From: Aquamicrobium sp.
Lineage (GTDB): Bacteria > Pseudomonadota > Alphaproteobacteria > Rhizobiales > Rhizobiaceae
Direction: 5' to 3'
Length of the DNA stretch: 64,000 nt
Assembly: GCA_019739225.1 (NCBI GenBank)
Contig: JAHHDT010000007.1
Coordinates: forward strand, 186,001 to 250,000
The notes under the pieces are model-generated. The model was not told where the DNA came from, did not search any database, and saw only the letters and a list, made by a program, of their open reading frames with translations. Below are positions 17,785 through 28,000 of this stretch, piece by piece (within the stretch, counting starts at the first letter, position 1; the number at the start of each line of letters is the position of its first letter). Position numbers and translations under genes: made by a program.

Positions 17785-19239
17785 TCAATCTGCTTCGCGC
17801 CGCAGCACCCGGCCCGGTCGCGCACCGGTCGACTTGCCATCGCGCCAGACGATGTTGCCGTTGACCAACACGGTGTCGATGCCCGCGGATAGCGCGATGG
17901 GCTTTTCGAAGGTCGCGCGGTCGATCACCGTCTCCGGATCGAACAGCGTCACGTCGGCGAAAGCGCCCTCGCGCAGGACGCCGCGATCTTTCAGGCCGAA
18001 CTCCAGCGCTGTCAGTCCGGTCATCTTGTGAACGGCCGTTTCGAGCGGGAACAGGCCGAGGTCGCGGCTGTAGTGGCCGAGTACGCGCGGGAAGGTGCCC
18101 CACAGGCGCGGGTGCGGCAACTCGTCGTGCGGCAGGCCGTCGGAGCCGATCATCGTCGGATCGAATTTGAGGATGCGCTTCACGTCCTCCTCGTTCATCC
18201 GGAAATAGACCGCGCCCGCCGGCAAAAGCCGCTCGACGGCCGTGTCGAGATCGCAGCCCATCTCGCTCATGATGTCGGAGAGTTCCTTGCCGGCGTGCTG
18301 CGGCATAGCCTTCGACCATGTGACGATCGTCTTGGGAGAACTCTTGGCATGGTCGGCGGTCAGGATCGTCGACGAGGCTGCGTAGGGATAGCAGTCGAGG
18401 CAGACATGCTGCCGCGCCATCTGGGCCTCGATGTGCTTCAGCGTCTCGATCGAGCGGCCGTGGTTCTTCTCACCGGCGAGCTTGTGGTGCGAGATGAGAA
18501 GCTGCACGCCCACTTCGCGGGTAATGCGGAACGACTCGTCCAGCGAGTCCATGGAGTGGTCACCCTCGTCTCGCATGTGGGTGCAATAGAGGCCGCGATA
18601 CTTTGCCATCGGCCTGCAGACCTCGATGACCTCCTCGGTGGTCGCGGCCTTGGCAGGCGGATAGGCAAGGCCCGTGGAGACGCCGATCGCGCCGGCTTCC
18701 ATCGCCTCGACGACATGCTCCTGCATGGCGGCGATTTCGGCGGCGGTTGCCGTGCGGCTCAGGTCGTCCATCGTGATGGCGCGCAGCGTCGTGTGCCCGA
18801 CCAGCATCGCGCAGTTGGTGGCTGCCGGCTGCTCGCGCAGCGCGTCGAGGTAGTCCCCGAAGGTGCGGTAGCGATACCAGTCGCCGCTGTCGTCGAGCAG
18901 GTCGAGCGGCGGCGTGACCGGGCGCTTGACCGGGCGGGGCATCGGCGCGAGCGAGATGCCGCAATTGCCGCCCACCACCGTTGTCACGCCCTGGCTGACC
19001 TTGGCGGTCATATCGCCGGCCGACAGCAGGATGCGGTCGTCATGCGTGTGGGCGTCGATGAAGCCGGGCGCGGCCACGCGGCCATTGGCGTCGATCTCGC
19101 GTTCGCCCCTGGCGTCGCGCAGGTCGCCCATCCGTGTGATGCGGTCTCCGGCGATGCCGATGTCTCCGGCGAAGCGCTCGCCGCCGGTGCCGTCGATGAT
19201 CGTCGCGTTGCGGATGAGGATGTCGAAGGTCTGCTGCAT
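17785..19239 (-). CDS. N-acyl-D-amino-acid deacylase (D-aminoacylase)
   Basis: A 484-residue amidohydrolase-superfamily zinc enzyme releasing D-amino acids from N-acyl derivatives. Zinc ligands are predicted at His64 and His66 (DAHTHDD) and Cys93 (GGNCGIS), positions close to Cys96, His67 and His69 of the Alcaligenes enzyme. A DGLPHDELPHPR block near residue 360 carries the catalytic Asp region. The start at 19239 gives MQQTFDILIRN; the extra 14 upstream residues are unlikely. It follows the ABC transporter ATPase and precedes the racemase-like gene. It is cytoplasmic, with no signal peptide, so it would act on imported substrates. Confidence 0.9.
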   Translation of the reverse strand: MQQTFDILIRNATIIDGTGGERFAGDIGIAGDRITRMGDLRDARGEREIDANGRVAAPGFIDAHTHDDRILLSAGDMTAKVSQGVTTVVGGNCGISLAPMPRPVKRPVTPPLDLLDDSGDWYRYRTFGDYLDALREQPAATNCAMLVGHTTLRAITMDDLSRTATAAEIAAMQEHVVEAMEAGAIGVSTGLAYPPAKAATTEEVIEVCRPMAKYRGLYCTHMRDEGDHSMDSLDESFRITREVGVQLLISHHKLAGEKNHGRSIETLKHIEAQMARQHVCLDCYPYAASSTILTADHAKSSPKTIVTWSKAMPQHAGKELSDIMSEMGCDLDTAVERLLPAGAVYFRMNEEDVKRILKFDPTMIGSDGLPHDELPHPRLWGTFPRVLGHYSRDLGLFPLETAVHKMTGLTALEFGLKDRGVLREGAFADVTLFDPETVIDRATFEKPIALSAGIDTVLVNGNIVWRDGKSTGARPGRVLRREAD

Positions 19240-19250
19240 GGCGTTTTCTC

Positions 19251-20906
19251 TCAGAGAGGGCGGAAATGCTGGAAGTCCCAATGGCGGCCGGGCGCGGCGT
19301 CGAGCAGGGCACGCGTATAGGCCTGCTGCGGGGTGGTCAGGACATCGGCGGCCGGGCCGAACTCGACCATGCGCCCGTCCTGCATCACCATGATCGTATC
19401 GCAGATTTGCGCCGCAACCCGCAGATCATGCGTGATGAAGAGCACGCCGATTCCGGTCTTTTCGCGGATGTCGTCGAGCAACGCCAGAACCTGCGCCTGC
19501 ACCGACACGTCGAGCGCCGAGACGGCTTCGTCCGCAACCAGCACGTCTGGTTCGAGTGCCAGAGCACGGGCTATGCACAGGCGCTGGCGCTGTCCGCCGG
19601 AGAACTGGTGCGGGAACCGTTGCAGCACGTCCGGCGACAGGCCGACCAGCGTCACCAGCTCGCGGGCCTTTGCGAGAGCGGCCTCGCGGCTGACGCCGAA
19701 ATTGGTCAGGCCTTCGGTGATGGAATCGCCCACCGTCAATCGCGGGTTCAGGGACCGGTAGGGGTCCTGGAATACCATCTGGACACGCTTGCGCATGGTT
19801 TGCAGCGGCTGACCGCGCAGGGCCGCGATGTTTTCGCCGCAGATCACGACCTCGCCGTTGGTGGGATCCTGCAGGCGCACCACGCAGCGCGCGAGTGTCG
19901 ATTTTCCGGAGCCGGATTCGCCGACGACACCAAGGATTTCGCCACGACGAAGGGTGAGGTTGATGTCGACTGCCGCAGCCACGTCGCGGCGTCGCTTCAG
20001 GAAGCGCTTTTCCGAATAGACCTTGCCGAGTTCCTTGACCGACAGCACGATCTCGTTGCGGTTTTCCGTGCGCTTGTCCGGCACCAGGCTTGGCACAGAC
20101 GACACCAGCATGCGGGTGTAGTCCTCCGCCGGTTCGGCCAGTATCTGGTCACGCTGGCCCATCTCGACCACCTCACCGCGGTTCATCACCACCACGCGAT
20201 CGGCGATGTCGGCCACTACGCCGAAATCGTGGGTGATGAACAGCACCGCCGTGTTGTGCTTTTCCTGCAGTTCGCGGATCAGCAGCAGGATCTGCCGCTG
20301 GGTGGTAACGTCCAGCGCCGTCGTCGGCTCGTCGGCGATCAGCAGCTTCGGTTCCAGGATCAGGGCAATGCAGATAACCACACGCTGCCGCTGACCGCCG
20401 GAAAGCTGGTGTGGATAGGAATTGTAGATCCGCTCGGGGTCCGGCAGATGCACGGATTCGAGCATTGCCATCACGCGCTGGCGACGCTCGCGCTTGCCGA
20501 GTTCCTTGCGGTGAATGCGCAGCACCTCGTCGATCTGGTCGCCGACGGTCTCGACAGGGTTCAGCGCCGTCATCGGCTCCTGGAAGACCATCGCCATCGT
20601 CGTCGCGCGCAGGGAGCGCATGCGCTCGGGACCGGCTTCCAGCACGTTCTCGCCCTGCAGAAGGATGCTTCCGCTCGTGCAGCGGAGCGCTTCGCTCGAA
20701 AGCAAACCCATGATCGAGAAGGCGGTCACGGATTTGCCCGATCCCGACTCGCCGACGACGCAGACCGTCTCGCCGGGGTTTACGGTCACGCTGACGTCGC
20801 GCACCACCTTGGTCTGGCCTACTCCCACCAGGCTGACGTCGAGGTTGCGGACGTCGAGAACCGGCTGCGCGGTTACATGGCCTGCGTCTTGCTTCTGGTC
20901 GGTCAT
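19251..20906 (-). CDS. Dipeptide/oligopeptide-type ABC transporter, fused double ATPase
   Basis: A 551-residue protein with two complete ABC ATPase domains, equivalent to DppD and DppF fused. Domain one has [18 protein letters not shown] and LIADEPTT. Domain two, from about residue 270, has [18 protein letters not shown] and LVADEAVS. Domain two's Walker B loop ends ADEAVS, with the catalytic Glu retained. The start at 20906 overlaps the permease stop by four bases. It powers import through the two permeases encoded upstream. Such fusions are common in GsiA/YejF-type importers of glutathione and peptides. Substrate here is probably N-acyl or D-amino compounds, by context. Confidence 0.92.
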   Translation of the reverse strand: MTDQKQDAGHVTAQPVLDVRNLDVSLVGVGQTKVVRDVSVTVNPGETVCVVGESGSGKSVTAFSIMGLLSSEALRCTSGSILLQGENVLEAGPERMRSLRATTMAMVFQEPMTALNPVETVGDQIDEVLRIHRKELGKRERRQRVMAMLESVHLPDPERIYNSYPHQLSGGQRQRVVICIALILEPKLLIADEPTTALDVTTQRQILLLIRELQEKHNTAVLFITHDFGVVADIADRVVVMNRGEVVEMGQRDQILAEPAEDYTRMLVSSVPSLVPDKRTENRNEIVLSVKELGKVYSEKRFLKRRRDVAAAVDINLTLRRGEILGVVGESGSGKSTLARCVVRLQDPTNGEVVICGENIAALRGQPLQTMRKRVQMVFQDPYRSLNPRLTVGDSITEGLTNFGVSREAALAKARELVTLVGLSPDVLQRFPHQFSGGQRQRLCIARALALEPDVLVADEAVSALDVSVQAQVLALLDDIREKTGIGVLFITHDLRVAAQICDTIMVMQDGRMVEFGPAADVLTTPQQAYTRALLDAAPGRHWDFQHFRPL

Positions 20907-21811
20907 GTGCGTTTCGCCATTTTCGGGTCGAGCACGTCGCGCAACACATCGCCCAGGATGTTGACGCTCAAAAGCGTGAGCGCCAGCACGATGCCGGGGT
21001 AGAGCACGAGGCCGGGATAGAGCTGGAAGTACATGCGGCCATCGGCCATCATGTTGCCCCATGACGGGATTTCGGTCGGAAGGCCGGCGCCGAGGAAGCT
21101 CAACGTCGCCTCCGTGAGGATGGCCGACGCGAAGATGAAGGTGCCTTGCACGATCAGCGGCGCGACCGTGTTCGGCACCATGTGGCGCGTCAGGATGCGC
21201 AGCGTCGGCGTGCCGAGCGACACGGCCGCTTCCACATAGGCCTCCGACCGGACGTTGAGGATGATGCTGCGCACCAGCCTGACGACGCGCGGTATCTCGG
21301 GAACCGTGATGGCAACGAGCACCGTCACCAGCGAGGCGCCGGTCAGCGAAACGAGCGCGATCGCCAGCAATATGCTCGGGATCGCCATGACGCCATCCAT
21401 CACGCGCATGATGATTGCGTCGAGCACCTTGAGATAGCCGGCCACCACGCCGATGACGAGCCCGGCTGCGATGCTGGCCGCCGCCGCGCCAAGGCCGACG
21501 ATGAGCGAAATACGCGCGCCGTAGAGCAGGCGCGAATAGAGGTCGCGGCCATAGGCATCGCTGCCCAGCCAGTATGCCTCCGAGATCGGGCTGAAGCGGC
21601 CTCCGGGGTTGATGGCTATCGGGTCGACGGTGCCGAGCACCGGCGCAAAGGCCGCCAGCACCACGACTGTAACGAGCACGATAAAGGCCAGCAGGACCGG
21701 GATGCTCTTCAGCGAAAGCAGGAGCTGGTTGAGGGTCGAGCTCTTCCTGTCGACGCCGGCGCCTGCTGGCGACAATTCGCCGACGGCCGGATTCTGGATG
21801 GTCTTCATCAT
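20903..21811 (-). CDS. Peptide-type ABC transporter permease (DppC-like)
   Basis: A 302-residue membrane protein of the OppC/DppC branch with an N-terminal cytoplasmic tail, a first helix at residues ~35-55, a periplasmic segment and five C-terminal helices. SEAYWLGSDAYGRDLYSRLL is the typical OppC segment, and the EAA loop YVEAAVSLGTPTLRILTRHM is intact. Possible starts are 21841, 21811 and 21808. I chose 21811 because it is 7 bp after the stop of the companion permease with a GAGG site. It pairs with the DppB-like permease and is translationally coupled to the ATPase. Confidence 0.9.
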   Translation of the reverse strand: MMKTIQNPAVGELSPAGAGVDRKSSTLNQLLLSLKSIPVLLAFIVLVTVVVLAAFAPVLGTVDPIAINPGGRFSPISEAYWLGSDAYGRDLYSRLLYGARISLIVGLGAAAASIAAGLVIGVVAGYLKVLDAIIMRVMDGVMAIPSILLAIALVSLTGASLVTVLVAITVPEIPRVVRLVRSIILNVRSEAYVEAAVSLGTPTLRILTRHMVPNTVAPLIVQGTFIFASAILTEATLSFLGAGLPTEIPSWGNMMADGRMYFQLYPGLVLYPGIVLALTLLSVNILGDVLRDVLDPKMAKRT

Positions 21812-21818
21812 CGCGGCC

Positions 21819-22760
21819 TCAGTAGCGGATCCGCGGATCAAACACGGTGTAGAGAATGTCGACCGTGAGGTTGATCAGCACGTAGGTGAACGAAAACAGG
21901 AGGATGAGCCCCTGGATGACGGGGTAGTCCCGGGCAAGCACGGCCTCCACGACAAGCCGGCCGAGGCCAGGCAGGTTGAAGACGGATTCGGTCACGACGA
22001 CACCCGTAATCAGAGACGCCACGCCGATGCCGATGACGGTGACAATCGGCACCGCGGCGTTGCGCAGCGCGTGACGCAGCAGGACCGTGCTTTCGCGTGC
22101 ACCCTTGGCGCGGGCGGTGCGGATGTAGTCTTCGCCCATCACCTCGATCACGCTGCTGCGCGTGATGCGGGCGACCAGCGCGACGTAGATGCCGCTGAGC
22201 GCGATGGTGGGCAAGACGAGCCGGTGCAGGAACGGCCCGATACCCTTTTCGATCGGGCTGTAGCCCTGCACCGGAAACCAGCCCAGCTTGAGCGACAGCA
22301 GATAGATCAGCAGATAGCCGATAACGAAGGTCGGGATCGAAAATCCCATGACCGAAAACGTCATGACGGTGCGGTCGAGCAGCTTGCCCGGCCGCCGCGC
22401 TGCCACGACGCCCATCGGCACGGCGACGATGATCGTCAGTACGATGGTGGCCAGTGCGAGCGAGATGGTCGGGGCAACACGCGAACCGATCATACTGACG
22501 ACCGGAGTGCCCGAAATGAGGGACACTCCGAGATCGCCCTGAAGCAACTGCTTCAGCCACACGAAGAGCTGGGTCAGGATCGGCTGGTCCAGTCCCATCG
22601 TCCGGCGAATCTGCTCGAGCTGCGCGCCCGAAGCATCATCGCCGGCAAGGATCGCGGCCGGGTCGCCAGGCGTCAGCCGAAGCATGGCGAAGACCACGAC
22701 CGCGACCATCGTCATCACCGGTATCGTCGCCAGTACCCGCTTGATGACATAAGGGAACAT
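21819..22760 (-). CDS. Peptide-type ABC transporter permease (DppB-like)
   Basis: A 313-residue inner-membrane permease with the OppB/DppB N-terminal helix MFPYVIKRVLATIPVMTM and the following LTPGDPAAIL. The EAA loop is present in YIRTARAKGARESTVLLRHA and the C-terminus is the usual DPRIRY. It forms the transmembrane channel with the DppC-like protein. The gene starts 7 bp after the stop of the substrate-binding protein gene, so all transporter parts are in one transcript. Confidence 0.92.
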   Translation of the reverse strand: MFPYVIKRVLATIPVMTMVAVVVFAMLRLTPGDPAAILAGDDASGAQLEQIRRTMGLDQPILTQLFVWLKQLLQGDLGVSLISGTPVVSMIGSRVAPTISLALATIVLTIIVAVPMGVVAARRPGKLLDRTVMTFSVMGFSIPTFVIGYLLIYLLSLKLGWFPVQGYSPIEKGIGPFLHRLVLPTIALSGIYVALVARITRSSVIEVMGEDYIRTARAKGARESTVLLRHALRNAAVPIVTVIGIGVASLITGVVVTESVFNLPGLGRLVVEAVLARDYPVIQGLILLFSFTYVLINLTVDILYTVFDPRIRY

Positions 22761-22767
22761 CGTTTCC

Positions 22768-24366
22768 TCACTCAGCCGTTTTCTGGACGTTCCAGAAGAG
22801 GGTGACCGGAGCCTTCGGGAAGCCCGTCCACTCGGTGCTGTAGGCGGCCGGGATGCGGAACTGGCCGAGCGGCCCCACGACGCCTTCGTCGATCGCGAGC
22901 TTCTGGATCTTCACCGCGATCTCCTTCTGCTCTTCCGGCGTTGCCGCGCGCGCATAGTCGAGCCTCAGCGCCTCGATCTCCGGCACGTCGGGCCAACCGG
23001 CCCAGGAAGAGCGTCCGGCGGTCGACAGCGTGGTGTTGCCGAACGGATCGCCGCTGGTCGCCAGGATGCTGTAGGTCGAGAAGATGCTCCAGCCGCCCTC
23101 CGAAGGCGCGTTCTGGTTGCCCTGCTGGGTCACGACCGTCTGCCAGTCCATCGTCTTCATCTCGACGGTGAAACCGGCCTTGCGCAGCGCGTCGCCGAGC
23201 ACGATCGGCTGGGCGGCCAGCATGGCGATGTCGGTCGGCTGGAGAAGCACGACGGGCGTGCCGTCGTAGCCGGCCTCCTTCAGCAGGGATTGCGCGCGCT
23301 CGATGTCCGAGTTGACGACCCACTCGGCGCCATATTCATCGCCGTTCGGGTTGCCGCAGCCCATGACGGCGCCGCAGGTCTGATAGAATTCCGGATTGCC
23401 GACCAGCAGCTTGAGCACGTCTTCCTGCCCCACGGCTGCCATCGCCGCCTGTCGCACCAGCTTGTTGTCGAAGGGCGGATACAGGTGGTTCATGCGGAAG
23501 TACGTCCAGGCGCCGAGCTCGTCCATGACCTCGGCCTTGATGCCGTCGGCAGCCTCGACCAGCGGCAGCAGGTCGAACGGCACTTCCTGGATGAAGTCGA
23601 CCTCGCCGTTCTGCAGCGCGTTGATGGCCGTCATCTGGTCGGGCATCGTCACCCATTCGACGCGGTCGACATTCACGACCTTGCCGCCGGCGGTCCAGCT
23701 CGACGGCTCGTCGCGTGGCACGTAATCCTCGTTCTTCTCGTAGACGACCGAGATGCCCGGCTGGAATTCTGCCTCGACGAACTTGAACGGACCCGAGCCC
23801 ACGAATTCCGTGATCGGCTCTGAGGACGGCGTCTCGGCGATGCGCTTGGGCATGATGAAGGCCGGCCGCGAGCTGAGCTTGGAGAGGCCGGACAGGACGA
23901 GCGTCGTCGGCTGGCTGAGCTTGATCTCGAACGACTTGTCGTCGACGGCGTCGATGCCTTCGACCATGGTCATGAGCGCCTGGCCGGTGGTGTCGACCTC
24001 GGCCCAGCGCTTAAGCGAGACGACGGCGTCCTCGGCGGTAACCGGCTCGCCGTCATGCCACTTCAGTCCGTCGCGCAGCGTGAATGTATAGAGCTTGCCG
24101 TCGTCGGAGACGGTCCAGCTCGCCATCTGCGGCTGTACCTTGAAGTCGGAGTCCACGCCGAGCAGCGTGTCGTAGATCATGTAGCCGTGGTTGCGTGTCA
24201 GGAACGCGGTGCTGAGTATTGGGTCCATGACACGAAGGCCGGACTGCATTACGGCGCGCAGGGTTTCGGCCTGTGCCACCGAATGACCGGCCATCGGCAC
24301 CATCACCGCTGCCGCGCATAGCAGCGCGCGGGCATGCCTGAAGAAACGTCCATATGTCTGCATCAC
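22768..24366 (-). CDS. Peptide-type ABC transporter substrate-binding protein
   Basis: A 532-residue SBP_bac_5 (DppA/OppA-like) periplasmic protein. The signal peptide occupies about residues 1-32, with cleavage after VAQA. The mature N-terminus RAVMQSGLRVMDPILSTAF and WTVSDDGKLYTFTLRDGLKWHDGEP (cut here: LRDGLKWHDGEP) are diagnostic. Such proteins bind peptides, amino-acid derivatives or other small molecules. Given the D-aminoacylase and D-amino-acid dehydrogenase in the operon, an N-acyl-D-amino acid or D-peptide ligand is plausible but unproven. Two ATG codons open the frame (24366, 24363); either could be used. Confidence 0.9.
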   Translation of the reverse strand: MMQTYGRFFRHARALLCAAAVMVPMAGHSVAQAETLRAVMQSGLRVMDPILSTAFLTRNHGYMIYDTLLGVDSDFKVQPQMASWTVSDDGKLYTFTLRDGLKWHDGEPVTAEDAVVSLKRWAEVDTTGQALMTMVEGIDAVDDKSFEIKLSQPTTLVLSGLSKLSSRPAFIMPKRIAETPSSEPITEFVGSGPFKFVEAEFQPGISVVYEKNEDYVPRDEPSSWTAGGKVVNVDRVEWVTMPDQMTAINALQNGEVDFIQEVPFDLLPLVEAADGIKAEVMDELGAWTYFRMNHLYPPFDNKLVRQAAMAAVGQEDVLKLLVGNPEFYQTCGAVMGCGNPNGDEYGAEWVVNSDIERAQSLLKEAGYDGTPVVLLQPTDIAMLAAQPIVLGDALRKAGFTVEMKTMDWQTVVTQQGNQNAPSEGGWSIFSTYSILATSGDPFGNTTLSTAGRSSWAGWPDVPEIEALRLDYARAATPEEQKEIAVKIQKLAIDEGVVGPLGQFRIPAAYSTEWTGFPKAPVTLFWNVQKTAE

Positions 24367-24429
24367 GATATTCCCCTTTTTGTTGGTCGCCGAGGCGTTC
24401 CTGCCCCTCTGGCGGATTGATGCTCTTTG

Positions 24430-25680
24430 CTAGTGAAGCGCGAACTTGCCCTCCCTGATTGCCGTGGGACGGCGCGCAATCCGGTCCCGCAGCAGGCCGG
24501 CGCTTCCCGCCGCCAGCGTGAATCCCAGGCTTCCGTGCCCGGCATTGATCCAGAGGTTCGTATAGGGCGTGGCCCCGATCAGCGGCGTGCTGTCCGGCCG
24601 CGCCGGCCGGAGGCCGGCCCAAGCCTCGGGCTCCGCCGCCGGTGCGAGCTGCGGCAGGAAATCGCTGACCTGCGCTTTCAGCAACTCGATGCGGCGGTTG
24701 CGGATGCCCGCGTCGCCGTCGCCGATGTCCACCATGCCGGCGACGCGAAGCCGGTCGCCGAGCCGCGCATAGACGACCTTGGTCCTGATGTCGCTGACGC
24801 TCAGCCGGGGCGCCTGGCTTTCAGGCGTCAGCTGGTAGGTGAGGCTGTAGCCCTTGAGCGGGTAGATCAGCGGGTTGAAACCAGCCTGCGTGGAAAGCCG
24901 CTGGGCGCCCAGACCGTTGGCGATCACATAACCGTCTGCCTGCAGATGGCCGGCGCTGGTGTCGAGCGCGGCGATGCGATCACGCTCAAGCCGTAGGCCG
25001 CGGACTTCCGTGTCGAAATGGAAGTCTACCCCTGACGTTGGATGCGCAAGCTTCCGGTGAAGCTGTGTGCAGAGCTTCAGGCAGTCGCCGGCATCCTCCT
25101 CCGGCAGGAAGATGCCGCCGACGATGCCGCGGCCGCTTTGCGCCAGAGTTGGCTCCATGTCTAGGCAGGCCTGCGTCGTCAGCACGCTATGCTCGCCGCC
25201 CGAGCGATCCTGAAACGCCATCTGCGCGCGTGCCTTGGCGTAGCTGGCATCGTCCTCGTAGACAAGCAGCTTGCCGGACGGTGAAAAGTCGAAGTCGAAG
25301 CCTTCGTCCGCCACCATCTTGCGCAGCAGTTCGCGGCTGGAGATGCCGAGCTCAAGCAGGTCCATCGTGACGCGCCGAGCCGTGGCGCGCTGGCACGCGC
25401 GCAGGAAGGACAGCCCCCAGCGCCATTGCTGCGGATCGGCGCGGAGACGGAAATGCAGCGGACCGTCCTTGTCGGTGAGCCAGGACGGCAGTTTCGGCAG
25501 AACGCCCGGATCGGCCAGCGGCGCGACGAAGCTGTAACTCAACTGCGCACCATTGGCCTTGCTCGTTTCGGTGCCAGGTTCGCTCTGCCGGTCGATAACC
25601 GTTACGGCATAGCCTTCGCGGCGCAGGAAATACGCCGTGGTCATGCCGATAATGCCCGCTCCGATGACGGCGATGCGCAT
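24430..25680 (-). CDS. dadA: D-amino-acid dehydrogenase small subunit-like (DadA family)
   Basis: A 416-residue FAD-dependent oxidoreductase. The dinucleotide motif is GAGIIGMTTAYFL at residues 7-19, followed by VTVIDRQSEPGTETSKANG, typical of DadA (EPGTETSKANG shown). The C-terminal INAGHGSLGFTLAAGSAGLL closes the FAD site. DadA enzymes oxidise D-amino acids to 2-oxo acids and pass electrons to the membrane quinone pool. It lies between the ThDP-enzyme gene and the importer, matching a route from D-amino acid to 2-oxo acid. The operon context supports this over other DAO-family oxidases. Confidence 0.87.
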   Translation of the reverse strand: MRIAVIGAGIIGMTTAYFLRREGYAVTVIDRQSEPGTETSKANGAQLSYSFVAPLADPGVLPKLPSWLTDKDGPLHFRLRADPQQWRWGLSFLRACQRATARRVTMDLLELGISSRELLRKMVADEGFDFDFSPSGKLLVYEDDASYAKARAQMAFQDRSGGEHSVLTTQACLDMEPTLAQSGRGIVGGIFLPEEDAGDCLKLCTQLHRKLAHPTSGVDFHFDTEVRGLRLERDRIAALDTSAGHLQADGYVIANGLGAQRLSTQAGFNPLIYPLKGYSLTYQLTPESQAPRLSVSDIRTKVVYARLGDRLRVAGMVDIGDGDAGIRNRRIELLKAQVSDFLPQLAPAAEPEAWAGLRPARPDSTPLIGATPYTNLWINAGHGSLGFTLAAGSAGLLRDRIARRPTAIREGKFALH

Positions 25681-25688
25681 AAGCCCTG

Positions 25689-27353
25689 CTACCTGTTTGC
25701 CGCGCGCAACGCGTCGATGGTCGCCGCTGCCGAAATGTGTTGGAGGCTGGTTTTGACCGAGATCACGACCGGGCGGTCAGCCGAAAGCGCGGTCGCGATC
25801 GTCTCTTCGATCTCGCCGACAGTCTCGACCCGCAGTCCAAGCGCACCGTAGGCGGTTGCCATGGCCGCAAAGTTCGGGTTCGTCAGGGCGGTCATGCCGA
25901 CGCGTCCCGGGAAGTGCTTTTCCTGATGCATCCTGATGGTGCCGTAGGAGCCGTTGTCCGAGATGACGAGGATGGGCGCCGCGCCGCTTTGCATGGCGGT
26001 CGCGAGCTCGCTTCCCGTCATCAGGAAGCCCCCATCGCCCACGAAACAGACGACCTTGCGATCCGGGTGCCGCAGGCTGGCCGCGACGGCTGCCGGCACG
26101 CCATAGCCCATCGCACCGGATGCAGGCGCCAGCATCGCGCGGCCGCCGCCGAAGCGCATGTGCTTCTGCACCCAGCCGCCGAAATTGCCTGCATCGAGCG
26201 TGATGATGGCCTCGTCGCCCAGCAGCCGGTCGAACGTCTCCACGAACGCGCCGAAGACGATGCCGTCCGGTGCCTCCGCCGCTCCGGTCCATTGGCGCAG
26301 AGCGGTCGCGGTGGCGTGAAGCTCGGCGCACCATCTGATGCGCTCCTCGCTCGGCGTCTCAGGCGCGACGGCGCGTAGCTGATCGAGGAACAGGAGCGGA
26401 TCGGCGGCGATGCCCATGTCGAGGCTGCGAACACTGCCGACCGCGGCTGCATCCGGCCAGACCTGCACCACGCGTTGTTCAGGTGCGGGTGCCGCTGGAA
26501 AGGCATAGCCCTGGGTGGTGACGTCTCCCAGCCGCGTGCCCACGGCGATTACGAGGTCCGCCTGTTTGAGGCCGCGCAGCAGTTCGGCCGGCGCGCCATA
26601 GGTCATGTGACCCGCATAGTTCGGGTGGTCGCCGGGCATGAGGTCGGCATGCCTGACGGCGGCGGCAACGGGCACGCCGAAGGCCTCGGCCACGGATCGC
26701 AGCGCTGCCTCGCCACCCTTTGCCTTCAGAAGGCCGCCAGCGACAATCAACGGCCGCCTTGCTTCGTCTAACAGCGTCCTCAGCCGGGTGATGTCATCAT
26801 GAGGTGCTGCGGCACGGGCCACTCGATTGACCGTCACCGGCGCGTCGTTCACGTCGTCTTCGAGCATGTCCTCGGGTAGCACGACGACCGCAGGGCCGGG
26901 CGTTCCGCTCGCCGCCGCATGGAACGCGGTTGCCACCGTGTCGGCCAGCCGTGAAGCGTCGTTCACCTCGGCGACCCACTTCACCATCGGGCCGAACACG
27001 CGGCCGTAATCGACCTCCTGAAACGCTCCCATGTTGCGATGGGCACGTTCCACCTGGCCGATGAAGAGCACCAACGGCACGGCATCCTGTTGCGACGAAT
27101 GCACGGCGATGGCCGCATTCATCGCGCCGGGGCCGCGGCTGACGAAGGCTACGCCGGGACGCCCGGTAAGGCGGGCATCGGCGAGCGCCATGAAACCCGC
27201 GCCGCTTTCATGCCGCGTGGTGACGACGTCGATTTCATCGCGTGTGGTCATCGCGTCCAGCACGCTGAGATAGCTTTCACCTGGCACGCAGAAGAGCCGG
27301 TCGACGCCATGGGCGACAAGCGCATCTACCAGCAGATCGGCAGCGCGCGTCAT
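25689..27353 (-). CDS. Thiamine-diphosphate-dependent enzyme (acetolactate synthase/benzoylformate decarboxylase-like)
   Basis: A 554-residue ThDP enzyme with the usual three domains. The catalytic Glu lies in FCVPGESYLSVLDAM (residue ~25), the central domain resembles FAD/ADP-binding folds, and the cofactor motif runs from GDGGFLMTG to SDNGSYGT. It probably decarboxylates or carboligates a 2-oxo acid, which would be the product of the adjacent DadA-like enzyme. The start at 27353 overlaps the tetR stop by four bases; the longer open frame is a shadow of tetR. It is annotated as acetolactate synthase-like by homology, but the catabolic setting makes biosynthetic IlvB unlikely. Confidence 0.87.
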   Translation of the reverse strand: MTRAADLLVDALVAHGVDRLFCVPGESYLSVLDAMTTRDEIDVVTTRHESGAGFMALADARLTGRPGVAFVSRGPGAMNAAIAVHSSQQDAVPLVLFIGQVERAHRNMGAFQEVDYGRVFGPMVKWVAEVNDASRLADTVATAFHAAASGTPGPAVVVLPEDMLEDDVNDAPVTVNRVARAAAPHDDITRLRTLLDEARRPLIVAGGLLKAKGGEAALRSVAEAFGVPVAAAVRHADLMPGDHPNYAGHMTYGAPAELLRGLKQADLVIAVGTRLGDVTTQGYAFPAAPAPEQRVVQVWPDAAAVGSVRSLDMGIAADPLLFLDQLRAVAPETPSEERIRWCAELHATATALRQWTGAAEAPDGIVFGAFVETFDRLLGDEAIITLDAGNFGGWVQKHMRFGGGRAMLAPASGAMGYGVPAAVAASLRHPDRKVVCFVGDGGFLMTGSELATAMQSGAAPILVISDNGSYGTIRMHQEKHFPGRVGMTALTNPNFAAMATAYGALGLRVETVGEIEETIATALSADRPVVISVKTSLQHISAAATIDALRAANR

Positions 27354-28000
27354 TGGTCGGTTTCCTTCGGCGTGCGGCGCGTCTCGAGCGAGCGCAGCGA
27401 TTGTTCCTTGAGGTCTGGCGGTAATGCGCCCGTCAGGTGCTGGGTGGCCTTCCATAGCCTGTCCCAGCCTTCGGGCGTACGCAGCGAGACGCCGAGGAAG
27501 TATTCCTCGGTCTTGGAGCGGAGCATCAGGTAGAGAATGCCGGCCAGCATGATGCTGACGACGGCCGGCACGTCGACGTCGTCGGTCAGGCCGTCGACAC
27601 GATCGATGAAGGCGCGGGCGGCACTTTCGCGGCGGTCTGCGAGCTTGGCGCTTACCTCGTTGCGCTCGATCAACTCCCAGCGGCGGACCTCGCAAAGGGC
27701 CTGGTTGTTTGCCAGGCCGTCCATCTGCTCGCGCAACATCGCGAGGATGAGCGCTGCGGGTGTCTGCTCGCTCGACTCGTCGTTTTTCACGACGTTGGCG
27801 CGCTTCGTCCAGAAGTCCTGTTCCTGCATCCAGGCCATCATCAGGCCCGGCATGCCGTCGAAATAGCGGTAGATCAGCTCCTTGCTGACGCCGGCCCGCT
27901 TGGCCACGGAATTGACCCCGACGCCGGCCATCCCGGTTTCGCGGATCTGATCCTCCAGCGCCTGGAGGATCGCGCGTTCGGTTCGCTCACGCCGCGACAT
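27350..28000 (-). CDS. TetR/AcrR family transcriptional regulator
   Basis: A 216-residue repressor with an N-terminal helix-turn-helix at about residues 8-55 (GVNSVAKRAGVSKELIYRYF) and a divergent all-helical ligand domain. It is the second gene of the operon and overlaps its upstream neighbour by 14 bases and the ThDP gene by four. A palindrome overlapping the operon promoter (28979-29002) is the likely operator, so the gene probably autoregulates the operon. The inducer would be a substrate or intermediate of the pathway. Confidence 0.88.
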   Translation of the reverse strand: MSRRERTERAILQALEDQIRETGMAGVGVNSVAKRAGVSKELIYRYFDGMPGLMMAWMQEQDFWTKRANVVKNDESSEQTPAALILAMLREQMDGLANNQALCEVRRWELIERNEVSAKLADRRESAARAFIDRVDGLTDDVDVPAVVSIMLAGILYLMLRSKTEEYFLGVSLRTPEGWDRLWKATQHLTGALPPDLKEQSLRSLETRRTPKETDQ